Of a stretch of DNA of 9,483 bases, positions 1 to 6,011 are shown piece by piece. The notes beneath the pieces are model-generated. The model searched no databases. It was not told the origin of the DNA and saw only the letters and a program-made list of their open reading frames with translations. A program made the translations under genes and the position numbers. This DNA is from Selenomonas sp. (GTDB taxonomy: Bacteria; Bacillota; Negativicutes; Selenomonadales; Selenomonadaceae): assembly GCA_003518745.1 (NCBI GenBank), contig DOYB01000019.1, forward strand, positions 1-9,483. Direction: 5' to 3'. Each line of letters starts with the position of its first letter. The stretch's first letter is position 1.

Positions 1-253
1 GATCCGGGCAGTCGGCTGAGTATACTGAAACAGTACCTTTTTCTATGCGTATGGAATTACTTCCCTTTTTAGTACTGACATTGAATTCCTCAAATTGATT
101 TCCTGACAATTCTACTACCCGTTCAGTTGTTCCGTTTACTGTGATATGGGCATAGAGAAGCTCATGTCTGTTGGACAGTATAAGAAGAGGCAGGAGTCCC
201 AGAAGCAGAAGGAGCAAAATGAGGATACAGTCACCTTTTTTCAGTTGTATCAT
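1..253 (-). CDS. NusG domain II family protein, 3' part outside the window
   Basis: The minus-strand reading frame opens with ATG at 253-251 and runs off the left edge after 84 codons. Residues 8-27 form a leucine-rich membrane segment after a short basic start (MIQLKKGD), so this is a membrane-anchored or exported protein. The rest is a small beta-rich domain ending at the edge in ADCPD (residues 80-84). That fits the start of the ADCPD-x-x-C-V signature of stand-alone NusG domain II proteins, which are common in Clostridia and Negativicutes. Their function is not established; they often sit beside isoprenoid synthase component or Gx-type transporter genes. The start codon overlaps the stop of the upstream gene (ATGA, 253-250), which suggests translational coupling, and I see only a weak ribosome binding site of its own. 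Family assignment rests on the N-terminal half only. Confidence 0.8.
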   Translation of the reverse strand, partial: MIQLKKGDCILILLLLLLGLLPLLILSNRHELLYAHITVNGTTERVVELSGNQFEEFNVSTKKGSNSIRIEKGTVSVYSADCPD

Positions 254-711
254 TGGAGCTGCTTTTTCCAGTATTCAAGGTCAGGCTCGTTCAGGGGCAG
301 GTCAATGGTCTGGTCATTGTCGTAGTAGAAACGCAGGCGCACCTCATCGGCCTTTCGAATTGCCGAAAGACTGGAGCGCGGCAGTTCTACGAAAAGCTTG
401 TTCTCATTTTTAAAACGATGGTCAGGGTTTGTGGAGGGATTCTGTTTAACCGAGGCCTTCATTTCCCAGGGATTTCCGTCGGTGTAGAGGATGGCTTTCG
501 GCAGCAGTTTCGCGTTATCGTACCGGTAATCCCATAGGGTCAGCACGGCTCCTTCCAGCTTGCCCTTTGCCGTATGCGAGCTTTTGAAGTCGATATTGGC
601 ATAGGCAGAGAGACTCTCAGCAGTGCGATGGTCGACATGCCAAGTGTAGGACAGTCCGAAAACGCCGGTAAGCATAAGTAAAATGCCGAAAGCTGTAACG
701 AAGTATTTCAT
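250..711 (-). CDS. Unrecognised 153-aa exported or membrane-anchored protein
   Basis: I do not recognise this family. The start is well supported: AAGGAG lies 7 nt upstream of the ATG on the minus strand (within about 712-725). Residues 4-22 are hydrophobic and follow a short N-terminus with one lysine, giving an uncleaved anchor or signal peptide with no lipobox cysteine. The remaining ~130 residues are polar and mixed in charge, with alternating patterns such as VRLRFYYDN (residues 124-132) that suggest a small beta-sheet domain outside the cytoplasm. There are no cysteines, so no disulphide or metal-thiolate site. It is the first gene of a minus-strand pair, with its stop overlapping the start of the NusG domain II gene, and is divergent from the rapZ cluster. 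A promoter for it should lie in 712-800, but I found no convincing -35/-10 pair on that strand. Confidence 0.75.
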   Translation of the reverse strand: MKYFVTAFGILLMLTGVFGLSYTWHVDHRTAESLSAYANIDFKSSHTAKGKLEGAVLTLWDYRYDNAKLLPKAILYTDGNPWEMKASVKQNPSTNPDHRFKNENKLFVELPRSSLSAIRKADEVRLRFYYDNDQTIDLPLNEPDLEYWKKQLQ

Positions 712-734
712 TTAGTTACTCCTTTTGTTGAAGC

Positions 735-764
735 TTGACGTTAATAAGATGTTTGTTGTATAAT
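735..764 (+). promoter_or_regulatory. Sigma-A promoter, near consensus
   Basis: TTGACG (735-740) and a perfect TATAAT (759-764) are separated by 18 bp, a strong housekeeping-type promoter facing the plus-strand genes. Transcription would start near 770-772. The first product would be the short structured RNA that ends at the terminator 818-860; read-through would continue to the HAD gene at 1140. No comparable promoter is visible closer to 1140. Confidence 0.8.
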
Positions 765-770
765 CATGGA

Positions 771-860
771 GGAATATAGGTGCCGCTTAGCGGCAGCCCA
801 ATATGGTGGTTTTGGTAAACCCGCCAGTACTAGCTGTCAGCTAGTGGCGGGTTATTTTCT
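771..860 (+). ncRNA. Candidate structured leader (attenuator) or ~90-nt small RNA
   Basis: This stretch begins at the predicted start site of the 735-764 promoter and ends in an intrinsic terminator. It contains a perfect 6-bp hairpin TGCCGC-TTA-GCGGCA (781-795). It also has two mutually exclusive pairings of the same segment. AAACCCGCC (817-825) can pair upstream with GGTGGTTT (805-812), giving eight pairs with one G-U and one bulged C around a TGGT loop. Alternatively AACCCGCCA (818-826) pairs downstream with TGGCGGGTT (845-853) as the terminator. That arrangement is typical of transcription attenuators. I could not match it to SRP RNA, 6S RNA, tmRNA or the riboswitch consensus patterns I know. 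It may instead be a free-standing small RNA. The 5' end is inferred from the promoter. Confidence 0.55.
818..860 (+). terminator. Rho-independent terminator with two-part stem
   Basis: A perfect 9-bp lower stem (818-826 with 845-853) is followed by a 3-nt bulge (827-829), a perfect 6-bp upper stem CTAGCT/AGCTAG (830-835 with 839-844) and a GTC loop. The tail TTATTTTCTT (852-861 region) is T-rich. The opposite strand lacks a T-run after the hairpin, so it works in the plus direction. It lies about 280 nt ahead of the first plus-strand gene, consistent with premature termination or the end of a small RNA. Confidence 0.75.
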
Positions 861-894
861 TGCCCGATTTGCTTATGACAGCACTGTATTATTG

Positions 895-954
895 TACTAT
901 GAAAATCCAAGAAATCAAGTCCGAAGGACGCAGATTGATTGGCTAATTTTCATG
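895..954 (+). repeat. Imperfect-palindrome repeat, copy 1
   Basis: This is a 60-bp unit repeated in diverged form at 992-1050, with roughly five of six positions identical. It folds back on itself: ATGAAAAT (899-906) pairs with ATTTTCAT (946-953), CCA (907-909) with TGG (940-942), ATCAA (914-918) with TTGAT (935-939), and GTCC (919-922) with GGAC (926-929) around a GAA loop. It resembles a REP- or MITE-like intergenic element. No coding potential is evident. Strand is arbitrary because the unit is nearly symmetric. Confidence 0.7.
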
Positions 955-964
955 TAAGGGCGTA

Positions 965-985
965 GTGCGAAACACCGTTTCGCAC
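965..985 (+). other. Perfect 9-bp hairpin between the two repeat copies
   Basis: GTGCGAAAC (965-973) and GTTTCGCAC (977-985) are exact reverse complements around a 3-nt ACC loop. No T-run follows on either strand, so it is not a normal terminator. Its position between the two palindromic repeats suggests that it is part of one composite element, about 895-1050. Confidence 0.7.
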
Positions 986-991
986 GGAGTT

Positions 992-1050
992 TACTATGAA
1001 AACCCAAGAAGTCAAGCCGATAGGCGTAGACTGATTGGCTGTTTTGCATG
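992..1050 (+). repeat. Imperfect-palindrome repeat, copy 2
   Basis: This is the second copy of the unit at 895-954, in the same orientation, one base shorter and diverged. The outer stem is kept: ATG (996-998) pairs with CAT (1047-1049) and AAAAC (999-1003) with GTTTT (1041-1045), with G1046 bulged. The T-A pair of copy 1 (906/946) has become C-G here (1003/1041). The apical hairpin is GCC (1016-1018) with GGC (1023-1025) around GATA, where copy 1 has GTCC/GGAC. Pairing kept while bases changed points to selection on the fold. Confidence 0.7.
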
Positions 1051-1058
1051 GAGCTTAG

Positions 1059-1085
1059 CCAATGTCGTTAACCTAATGACATTGG
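1059..1085 (+). other. 12-bp hairpin just ahead of the HAD gene
   Basis: CCAATGTCGTTA (1059-1070) pairs with TAATGACATTGG (1074-1085) through 12 pairs, including one G-U, with loop ACC. No T-tract follows, so it is unlikely to be a simple terminator. Its left arm overlaps TTAGCCAA (1055-1062), which can alternatively pair with TTGGCTAA in repeat copy 1 (939-946) or TTGGCT in copy 2 (1035-1040). It ends 54 nt before the HAD start codon. Confidence 0.65.
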
Positions 1086-1126
1086 GAACTTGGCATGTAT
1101 TTAAGACATAAACAAGCTATGATTCT

Positions 1127-1132
1127 GGGAGG
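1127..1132 (+). promoter_or_regulatory. Ribosome binding site that fixes the HAD start at 1140
   Basis: GGGAGG lies 7 nt before the ATG at 1140. The in-frame upstream ATGs, such as 1095, have no such site and would add about 15 residues ahead of the usual short HAD N-terminus. Confidence 0.75.
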
Positions 1133-1139
1133 TTTGGCT

Positions 1140-1940
1140 ATGGCGATAAAGTTGTTTGTGACAGATTTGGACGGTACCTTATTGCCTACTGGCACGAAGG
1201 TTTCTGAGAAAAACATCAAAGCAGTACAGGATGCTGTAAAGGCCGGAATAACGGTTACAATTGCTACGGGCCGTATGTACAAGGCTTCGCTGCCGGTTGC
1301 TGAGACTCTTGGCGTGAACGTTCCAATCATCACATACAATGGAGCTCTTATCAAGTCTGTTGGCGGGGAAATACTCCACAGTGTTTTTCTTGAGCCACGG
1401 ATGATCGAAGAAATCGTGGACTTCTTTGAGAAAAGGAATTGGTATTTGCAAAGTTATAGCTGTGACAATCTGATTTATCCGGAATATAATGCTTACGCGG
1501 AGCATTATGAAGGTGCACAGAAGCTGAAAGGCCGTGCTGTAGGCTGGGACGGCCTTCGCACTCATACAGATGAGGTTGCGAAAATGCTGAGTATTACGAA
1601 TGGCGTTGAAGAAACAAGGCTGCGCATTGAGGAAATCAGAAAGGCTTTCGAGGGCAGGCTTGAAGCAGTCAGCTCAAATCCTCGCTATTGTGAGATGGTT
1701 GTTCCGGGTGTAAGCAAGGCTGCGGCTATAAAGCACTTGGCAGATAGGATGGGAATCAAGCAGGCTGAGATCATGGCCATAGGCGATTCCAATAACGATT
1801 TGGAGATGCTTAAGGCCGCGGGCAAGAGCATAGCCATGGGGAATGCTATTCCCGAGGTCAAGGAGGCATGCGACTATGTTACCGGGACCTGTGAGGAGGA
1901 CGGCTTTGCCGAGGCGATTTACAGGTATGCGCTAAAATGA
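1140..1940 (+). CDS. Cof-type HAD-IIB hydrolase (sugar phosphatase-like)
   Basis: This 266-aa protein is a haloacid dehalogenase superfamily phosphatase with a C2-type cap, the Cof/YwpJ-like group. Typical substrates are phosphorylated sugars or cofactor precursors; the substrate cannot be read from sequence. All four HAD motifs are present: DLDGT (residues 9-13, nucleophile D9 and acid D11), ATGR (42-45), lysine K193 in VSKAAAIK, and GDSNND (215-220) for Mg2+ binding. The cap lies between roughly residues 80 and 185. Length is normal for the family (about 260-280). It is soluble, with no signal peptide. The ATG at 1140 is chosen because of GGGAGG at 1127-1132 and because the protein then begins MAIKLFVTDLDGT, as family members do. 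It is the first gene downstream of the structured leader, and rapZ follows after 14 nt, so they are probably co-transcribed. Confidence 0.92.
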   Translation: MAIKLFVTDLDGTLLPTGTKVSEKNIKAVQDAVKAGITVTIATGRMYKASLPVAETLGVNVPIITYNGALIKSVGGEILHSVFLEPRMIEEIVDFFEKRNWYLQSYSCDNLIYPEYNAYAEHYEGAQKLKGRAVGWDGLRTHTDEVAKMLSITNGVEETRLRIEEIRKAFEGRLEAVSSNPRYCEMVVPGVSKAAAIKHLADRMGIKQAEIMAIGDSNNDLEMLKAAGKSIAMGNAIPEVKEACDYVTGTCEEDGFAEAIYRYALK

Positions 1941-1941
1941 C

Positions 1942-1947
1942 GGGAGG
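1942..1947 (+). promoter_or_regulatory. Ribosome binding site that fixes the rapZ start at 1955
   Basis: GGGAGG sits 7 nt before the ATG at 1955. The in-frame ATG at 1937, which overlaps the HAD stop codon, lies upstream of this site and has no Shine-Dalgarno sequence of its own, so 1955 is preferred. Confidence 0.75.
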
Positions 1948-1954
1948 CACAAGT

Positions 1955-2914
1955 ATGGAGGATTTGGACAGGATCGCGCAATCCTTGGATTTGGGATTGG
2001 ATAAAATGACTAAGCAGGGTTCCGGACAGTCCCGTATAGTTATCGTGACGGGAATGTCAGGTGGAGGAAAGACCCAGGCCTGCCGTTATATGGAGGACCT
2101 GGGATACTTTTGCGTGGACAATCTGCCGCCTGTGTTCATACCGAAGTTCGTGGAGCTGTGTGCCCATGTGGGAGGGCATGTGAGCAAGGTGGTGCTGGTG
2201 GTGGACACCCGCAGCCGCGAGTTTTTTGATACCTTCGTACATGTACTGGAGGATATGGATAAAAACGACCAGACCTACGAGATGCTGTTCATGGACGCTT
2301 CCGATGCTATGATAATACGGCGCTACAAGGAAACAAGGCGTCGGCATCCAATGGCGCCGTCACAGCGCATTTCCGAGGGCGTGGCAAAGGAAAGGGAACG
2401 CCTTGCTCCTGTACGCAGCAAGGCCACATATATTATTGATACTTCTGAGCTTAAAAAGGCGGAGCTGAAGGATAAGATAATACAGATTTTCGGTACAGCC
2501 GAGAGCGAGCAGATGAACATAAATGTTCTGTCCTTTGGCTTTAAATTCGGCATGCCTCTTGACGCGGATATGGTTCTGGATGTGCGGTTCCTTCCAAATC
2601 CCTTCTATGTGGAGTCAATGCGCCATAAGAGCGGCGCGGTTCCGGAGGTCGCGGAGTACATAGATGAGAAGCCTGCCACCCAGGAGTTCAAGAAAGTCCT
2701 TGATCCCATGATAGAGTTTCTGGTGCCCCAATACGTCAAGGAGGGGAAGAGCCAGCTTGTTATTGCCGTTGGCTGTACCGGGGGTATGCACCGCAGCGTC
2801 TTTATAGCAAAACATATCTTTGATTTGCTGAATGGCAAGGGCTATGCCGTGAAGCTGGAGCATAGGGATCTCATGAAGAACGACGTTAGGGAACACGTTC
2901 GCGAGGAGTGTTGA
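1955..2914 (+). CDS. rapZ: RapZ / YvcJ nucleotide-binding protein
   Basis: This 319-aa member of the RapZ (YvcJ, UPF0042) family has a P-loop NTPase-type N-terminal domain and a C-terminal metabolite- and RNA-binding domain. Visible signatures are Walker A GMSGGGKT (residues 33-40), VDTR (83-86, near Walker B), the family block FGFKFG (194-199) followed by DVRFLPNP (209-216), and GCTGGMHRS (273-281). In Escherichia coli RapZ senses glucosamine-6-phosphate and, with the small RNAs GlmY/GlmZ, controls glmS; in Bacillus subtilis YvcJ binds and hydrolyses nucleotides. In Firmicutes its exact target is less clear. About 27 residues precede the first beta-strand, more than the handful usual in the family; M18 (2006) is an alternative start with a poorer ribosome binding site. 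It sits 14 nt after the HAD gene and 4 nt before yvcK, in the conserved rapZ-yvcK-whiA order. Confidence 0.97.
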   Translation: MEDLDRIAQSLDLGLDKMTKQGSGQSRIVIVTGMSGGGKTQACRYMEDLGYFCVDNLPPVFIPKFVELCAHVGGHVSKVVLVVDTRSREFFDTFVHVLEDMDKNDQTYEMLFMDASDAMIIRRYKETRRRHPMAPSQRISEGVAKERERLAPVRSKATYIIDTSELKKAELKDKIIQIFGTAESEQMNINVLSFGFKFGMPLDADMVLDVRFLPNPFYVESMRHKSGAVPEVAEYIDEKPATQEFKKVLDPMIEFLVPQYVKEGKSQLVIAVGCTGGMHRSVFIAKHIFDLLNGKGYAVKLEHRDLMKNDVREHVREEC

Positions 2915-2918
2915 GGGA

Positions 2919-4232
2919 ATGCATCTGCTAAAATGGCTATATCCGGGCATGAAGTTCAAGCGCTGGATGTTGCTTTTTTCGCTGGGCGTCATTATGGTCA
3001 GCATAGGGCTGGCTCTGGTATTCAACTATAAATATCTGGATTTTATAGAGGAGTCTATTTTCCGGGCCGTTTATCTGTGGCGTGGCAGCTATGACTATAT
3101 CATTACGACCGTTGTCGGGGTAATGGTTGTGGTATTGGGGCTGGTCCTGATGCTGGTGGCTACCCGGTTCATAATACGCTCCGTCATAACTGTGCTGCTG
3201 CCGGATAATTCTGAGCGGCTGGTGGATCTCATATATGAGAAAAGAAAATTGGGACGTGGCCCCGCGGTGACAGTCATTGGAGGCGGTCATGGCCTTTCAG
3301 TGCTGCTGCGCGGTATAAAATCCTCCACCAGTAATGTTACGGCTGTTGTTACGGTAGCTGATGACGGCGGTTCCTCCGGCAGGCTGAGGGAGGAACTGGG
3401 AATAATTCCACCTGGTGACCTTAGAAACTGTCTTGTGGCCCTTGCGGATACCGAGCCACTGATGGAAAAGCTGTTCCAATATCGTTTTGAGGGGGACAGT
3501 GCCCTTGCGGGACACAGCTTTGGCAATCTCTTTATAGCCGCCATGAATGAAGTTACCGGGGATATGGAGACGGCGCTTCAGGAATCATCGAAGGTCCTTG
3601 CGGTCAAGGGGCGGGTACTTCCTGCCAGCAAGGAGCATGTGAGGCTTGATGCCACCATGGAGGATGGTACTGTGGTGGAGGGTGAGTCACATATTCCCGA
3701 GGTTCAAAAGCGTATCCATAGGGTACATCTTTTCCCCAGAAAGGTGCAGCCGGTACAGGGAGCCCTTGATGCCATACGAAATGCGGATGCCATAATCCTG
3801 GGACCGGGCAGCCTGTATACCAGTATCATGCCCAATCTATTGGTTGAGGGCGTTGCGGAAACCCTTAGAAAGAGCAAGGCAATAAAGATATATATCTGCA
3901 ACGTCATGACCCAGGAGGGGGAGACTGACGGATATACCGCGTCTATGCATGCCAAGGCAATTCTGGATCACGCGGGAAAGGGAACTATTGACTACATGCT
4001 GGTGAATTCGGCTCCAATCTCCGAAGAGATGCAGGCATATTATGCTAAAAAGGGCGCATATCCGGTGGTGGTTGATGAGGAAGCTATAAACGCATTGGGA
4101 ATAGGCTTTGTCAGGTCCGATATAATAAACGAGACTGATTTGATACGCCATGACCCTGTCAAGCTGTGTAATAGCATCATGCGTATGATCTATAGGCTCA
4201 AACCTGGGGAAATTGGAGACCGCAGCTGGTAA
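2919..4232 (+). CDS. yvcK: YvcK / GlmR gluconeogenesis and cell-wall factor, membrane-anchored form
   Basis: This 437-aa protein has an N-terminal extension with two membrane segments (about residues 14-36 and 60-83), then a CofD-like Rossmann domain from about residue 115. Family marks are IGGGHG (120-125), TVADDGGSSGRLREEL (145-160), PPGDLRNCLVAL (164-175), GHSFGN and the later GPGSLYTS. B. subtilis YvcK/GlmR is ~317 aa and soluble. It binds UDP-GlcNAc, stimulates GlmS to push carbon into amino sugars, and is needed for wall synthesis on gluconeogenic carbon sources. The family resembles the 2-phospho-lactate transferase CofD, but no such transferase activity is expected here. The two membrane helices with a ~23-residue outer loop would place the sensor at the membrane; longer homologues of this type occur in Clostridia and Negativicutes. 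AGGAG (2904-2908) lies 10 nt before the ATG, inside the end of rapZ, so the two are likely translationally coupled. Confidence 0.95.
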   Translation: MHLLKWLYPGMKFKRWMLLFSLGVIMVSIGLALVFNYKYLDFIEESIFRAVYLWRGSYDYIITTVVGVMVVVLGLVLMLVATRFIIRSVITVLLPDNSERLVDLIYEKRKLGRGPAVTVIGGGHGLSVLLRGIKSSTSNVTAVVTVADDGGSSGRLREELGIIPPGDLRNCLVALADTEPLMEKLFQYRFEGDSALAGHSFGNLFIAAMNEVTGDMETALQESSKVLAVKGRVLPASKEHVRLDATMEDGTVVEGESHIPEVQKRIHRVHLFPRKVQPVQGALDAIRNADAIILGPGSLYTSIMPNLLVEGVAETLRKSKAIKIYICNVMTQEGETDGYTASMHAKAILDHAGKGTIDYMLVNSAPISEEMQAYYAKKGAYPVVVDEEAINALGIGFVRSDIINETDLIRHDPVKLCNSIMRMIYRLKPGEIGDRSW

Positions 4233-4249
4233 AATGAGGTGGGTATAGG

Positions 4250-5185
4250 ATGCCATCCTTTGCGACAGAGGTAAAAAATGAATTATCCAGACTGACCGGC
4301 GGGAAATCCTGTTGCCGAAAAGCGGAGCTATCCGCGCTGTTTCGTATGGGCGCGACTGTGAGTCTGGCACCGGGACACAGGTTCGGCATAATGTTTACCT
4401 CTGAGAATGCCGCGGTGGCCCGTAAGACCATAACACTGCTTCGTGGCATGGAAAAGAATCTGCGGACTGAGGTGGTGGCGGTACGGGCGAAACGCCTGTG
4501 GAAGCGCAACAGCTATCGTGTCCGCGTCGCGCCCACGCCTGAGGTAGAGAGCCTTTTGGTAGAGCTTGGACTGATGAATGATGGGAAGCTGACGGTGGTT
4601 CCTGAGAAAAGTACGGTACGTCATTCCTGTTGCCGGGCAGCCTATCTAAGGGGCGCTTTTCTGGGAGGTGGCAGCGTGAACCGTCCGGAGAGCAGTTATC
4701 ATCTGGAGCTGGTCAGTGAAAGCTATGGAATGTCGGATTTCCTGTATGGCATGATGAGAAAATTGGGATTTCCCGTGGGAATTACGGATCGCAAGGAAGA
4801 ATACGTGGTGTACCTGAAGGAAGGGGATGCCGTCGTGGACTTTCTTGGAATGATACAGGCGGACAAGGCGGTTGAACACTTCGAGGTGGCCAGGAACATC
4901 AAGGAGGTCAGGGCCCAGGTCAACAGGCTGGTGAACTGCGAGACTGCCAATCTCCAAAAGTCAGTGGATGCCGCCGTACGTCAGATACAGGATTTAAACG
5001 TATTGAAGGATAGGGGAGTTTTCCAGAAGCTGCCGGAGCAGCTTAGGGAAACAGGAGAAGCAAGGCTTGCCAATCCGGAGGCTTCGTTGGCTGAGCTTGC
5101 GGAAATACTATGTGTCAGCAAGTCGGGATTGAATCACCGTATGAGGAAGCTGCATATGCTGGCGGAGAAGTCGGGATTGATATAG
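4250..5185 (+). CDS. whiA: WhiA, DNA-binding regulator of division and growth
   Basis: This 311-aa protein has the normal WhiA length and layout: an N-terminal domain related to LAGLIDADG homing endonucleases, without nuclease function, and a C-terminal helix-turn-helix. Visible marks are the N-terminal MPSFATEVKNELSR, the cysteine pair in CCRKAELSALFRMG (residues 21-34), YLRGAFLGGGSV (132-143) where the homing-endonuclease motif sits, ETANLQKSVDAA, and SKSGLNHR (290-297) in the recognition region. In Streptomyces WhiA triggers sporulation genes together with WhiB; in B. subtilis it binds DNA and affects division and chromosome segregation, with its mode of action still debated. It follows yvcK by 17 nt, with AGGTGG (4237-4242) 7 nt before the ATG. 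The conserved pairing with rapZ and yvcK makes the identity secure. Confidence 0.97.
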   Translation: MPSFATEVKNELSRLTGGKSCCRKAELSALFRMGATVSLAPGHRFGIMFTSENAAVARKTITLLRGMEKNLRTEVVAVRAKRLWKRNSYRVRVAPTPEVESLLVELGLMNDGKLTVVPEKSTVRHSCCRAAYLRGAFLGGGSVNRPESSYHLELVSESYGMSDFLYGMMRKLGFPVGITDRKEEYVVYLKEGDAVVDFLGMIQADKAVEHFEVARNIKEVRAQVNRLVNCETANLQKSVDAAVRQIQDLNVLKDRGVFQKLPEQLRETGEARLANPEASLAELAEILCVSKSGLNHRMRKLHMLAEKSGLI

Positions 5186-5195
5186 AGAGGCTAAG

Positions 5196-6011
5196 ATGTT
5201 GATTCGATGCAGGAAAGTTTTTTTTATTATTGCTTTGGTGGTTTTGCTGGGAGGTGCCGGCCTGTTGGGCTGGCTCTTGTTTACGCCTTCTCCCGGCGGA
5301 ATTCCGGTGCTTGAATACCATATGGTTACTATGCATCCCAAGGAGAATGCTGAAGCATATAATGTGACTCCCGCGGATTTTGCCGGGCAGTTGGATTACC
5401 TTGCGGAACAGGGGTATACTACTATTACGATGCTGGAGTTCATGAAGGCGCGCAAGGGTAAGCTTGAGCTACCGAAAAAACCAATAATACTGACCTTTGA
5501 TGATGGTTATGATGATAACTATTATGAGATGCTCCCGATTCTGGAGGCCCATGGCATGAAGGCTGTGGTCTATATGGTTACAAATATGATAGGACAGCCG
5601 GGGTACCTTACCTGGGAGCAGCTTAGGGAAATGCAGAACCGTGGCGTGGAAATCGGCAGCCATACAGCCAATCATGTACCTCTTACAGAGCTGTCTCCTG
5701 AGGAACGGAATGATGAGCTGAAACTTTCCAAGCTTATCCTGGAGTGGAACGGCATTAAGACCGTGTTCAGCCTGTCGTATCCCAATGGCAAATATGATGA
5801 TTCCTTACCGGGACTATTGAAAGAGAACGAATATTTGACTGCTGTTACAGGCGATGCGGGACTGAATACCTTTCAAACAAATCCCTATCTAATGCAGCGG
5901 GTTAATATACTTGATTCTCCATTCGGGATAACAGCATTTAAGATTCGTCTTCTTAAGGCAGAGCTGATGACAAGACTGGGTTGGAGACAGCATTTGGAGG
6001 AAAATGATTGA
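5196..6011 (+). CDS. Exported polysaccharide deacetylase (NodB/CE4 fold)
   Basis: This 271-aa protein has an N-terminal membrane segment (about residues 9-30, after MLIRCRK) that anchors it outside the cytoplasmic membrane. The CE4 domain follows: IPVLEYHMV (36-44), TFDDGY (100-105) with catalytic and metal-binding D102/D103, SHTANH (155-160) giving the metal ligands H156 and H160, and YPNGKYD (195-201). These enzymes remove acetyl groups from N-acetylglucosamine polymers such as peptidoglycan or poly-GlcNAc. The Y-H start and the lack of an obvious C-terminal L-x-L-H motif resemble the PgaB/IcaB-like or YxkH-like branch, so the polymer cannot be assigned. Zn2+ or another divalent metal is expected. 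GAGAGG (5185-5190) lies 5 nt before the ATG and 10 nt separate it from whiA. Its stop codon TGA (6009-6011) overlaps the next gene's ATG by one base. Confidence 0.93.
   Translation: MLIRCRKVFFIIALVVLLGGAGLLGWLLFTPSPGGIPVLEYHMVTMHPKENAEAYNVTPADFAGQLDYLAEQGYTTITMLEFMKARKGKLELPKKPIILTFDDGYDDNYYEMLPILEAHGMKAVVYMVTNMIGQPGYLTWEQLREMQNRGVEIGSHTANHVPLTELSPEERNDELKLSKLILEWNGIKTVFSLSYPNGKYDDSLPGLLKENEYLTAVTGDAGLNTFQTNPYLMQRVNILDSPFGITAFKIRLLKAELMTRLGWRQHLEEND

Noticed and set aside
803..844. Possible 13-codon leader peptide MVVLVNPPVLAVS rich in Val and Leu, ending inside the terminator loop, as in branched-chain amino acid attenuators
   Set aside because: There is no Shine-Dalgarno ahead of the ATG, the Val codons lie on the anti-terminator arm so stalling would have the wrong effect, and the downstream genes are not branched-chain amino acid genes. 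The composition is probably chance.
875..900. Second promoter candidate ATGACA / TACTAT ahead of repeat copy 1
   Set aside because: The spacer is only 14 bp, the -10 matches at four of six positions, and TACTAT belongs to the repeat unit.
766..957. Open frame of 63 codons beginning at ATG 766 within the leader
   Set aside because: Its ATG begins two bases after the -10 box, before or at the likely transcription start. The frame runs through the terminator and repeat copy 1, and the product has no recognisable features.
895..1085. CRISPR array
   Set aside because: There are only two diverged palindromic copies with a structured 37-bp gap, no further repeats and no cas genes.
1937..1957. rapZ start at ATG 1937, overlapping the HAD stop codon
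   Set aside because: No ribosome binding site precedes it, while GGGAGG is correctly placed for ATG 1955.
2937..3290. Long antisense open frames opposite rapZ, yvcK and whiA (for example minus strand 2937-3290 and 3837-4370)
   Set aside because: They lie entirely or mostly opposite well-supported family genes, have low-complexity or atypical composition and no good ribosome binding sites.
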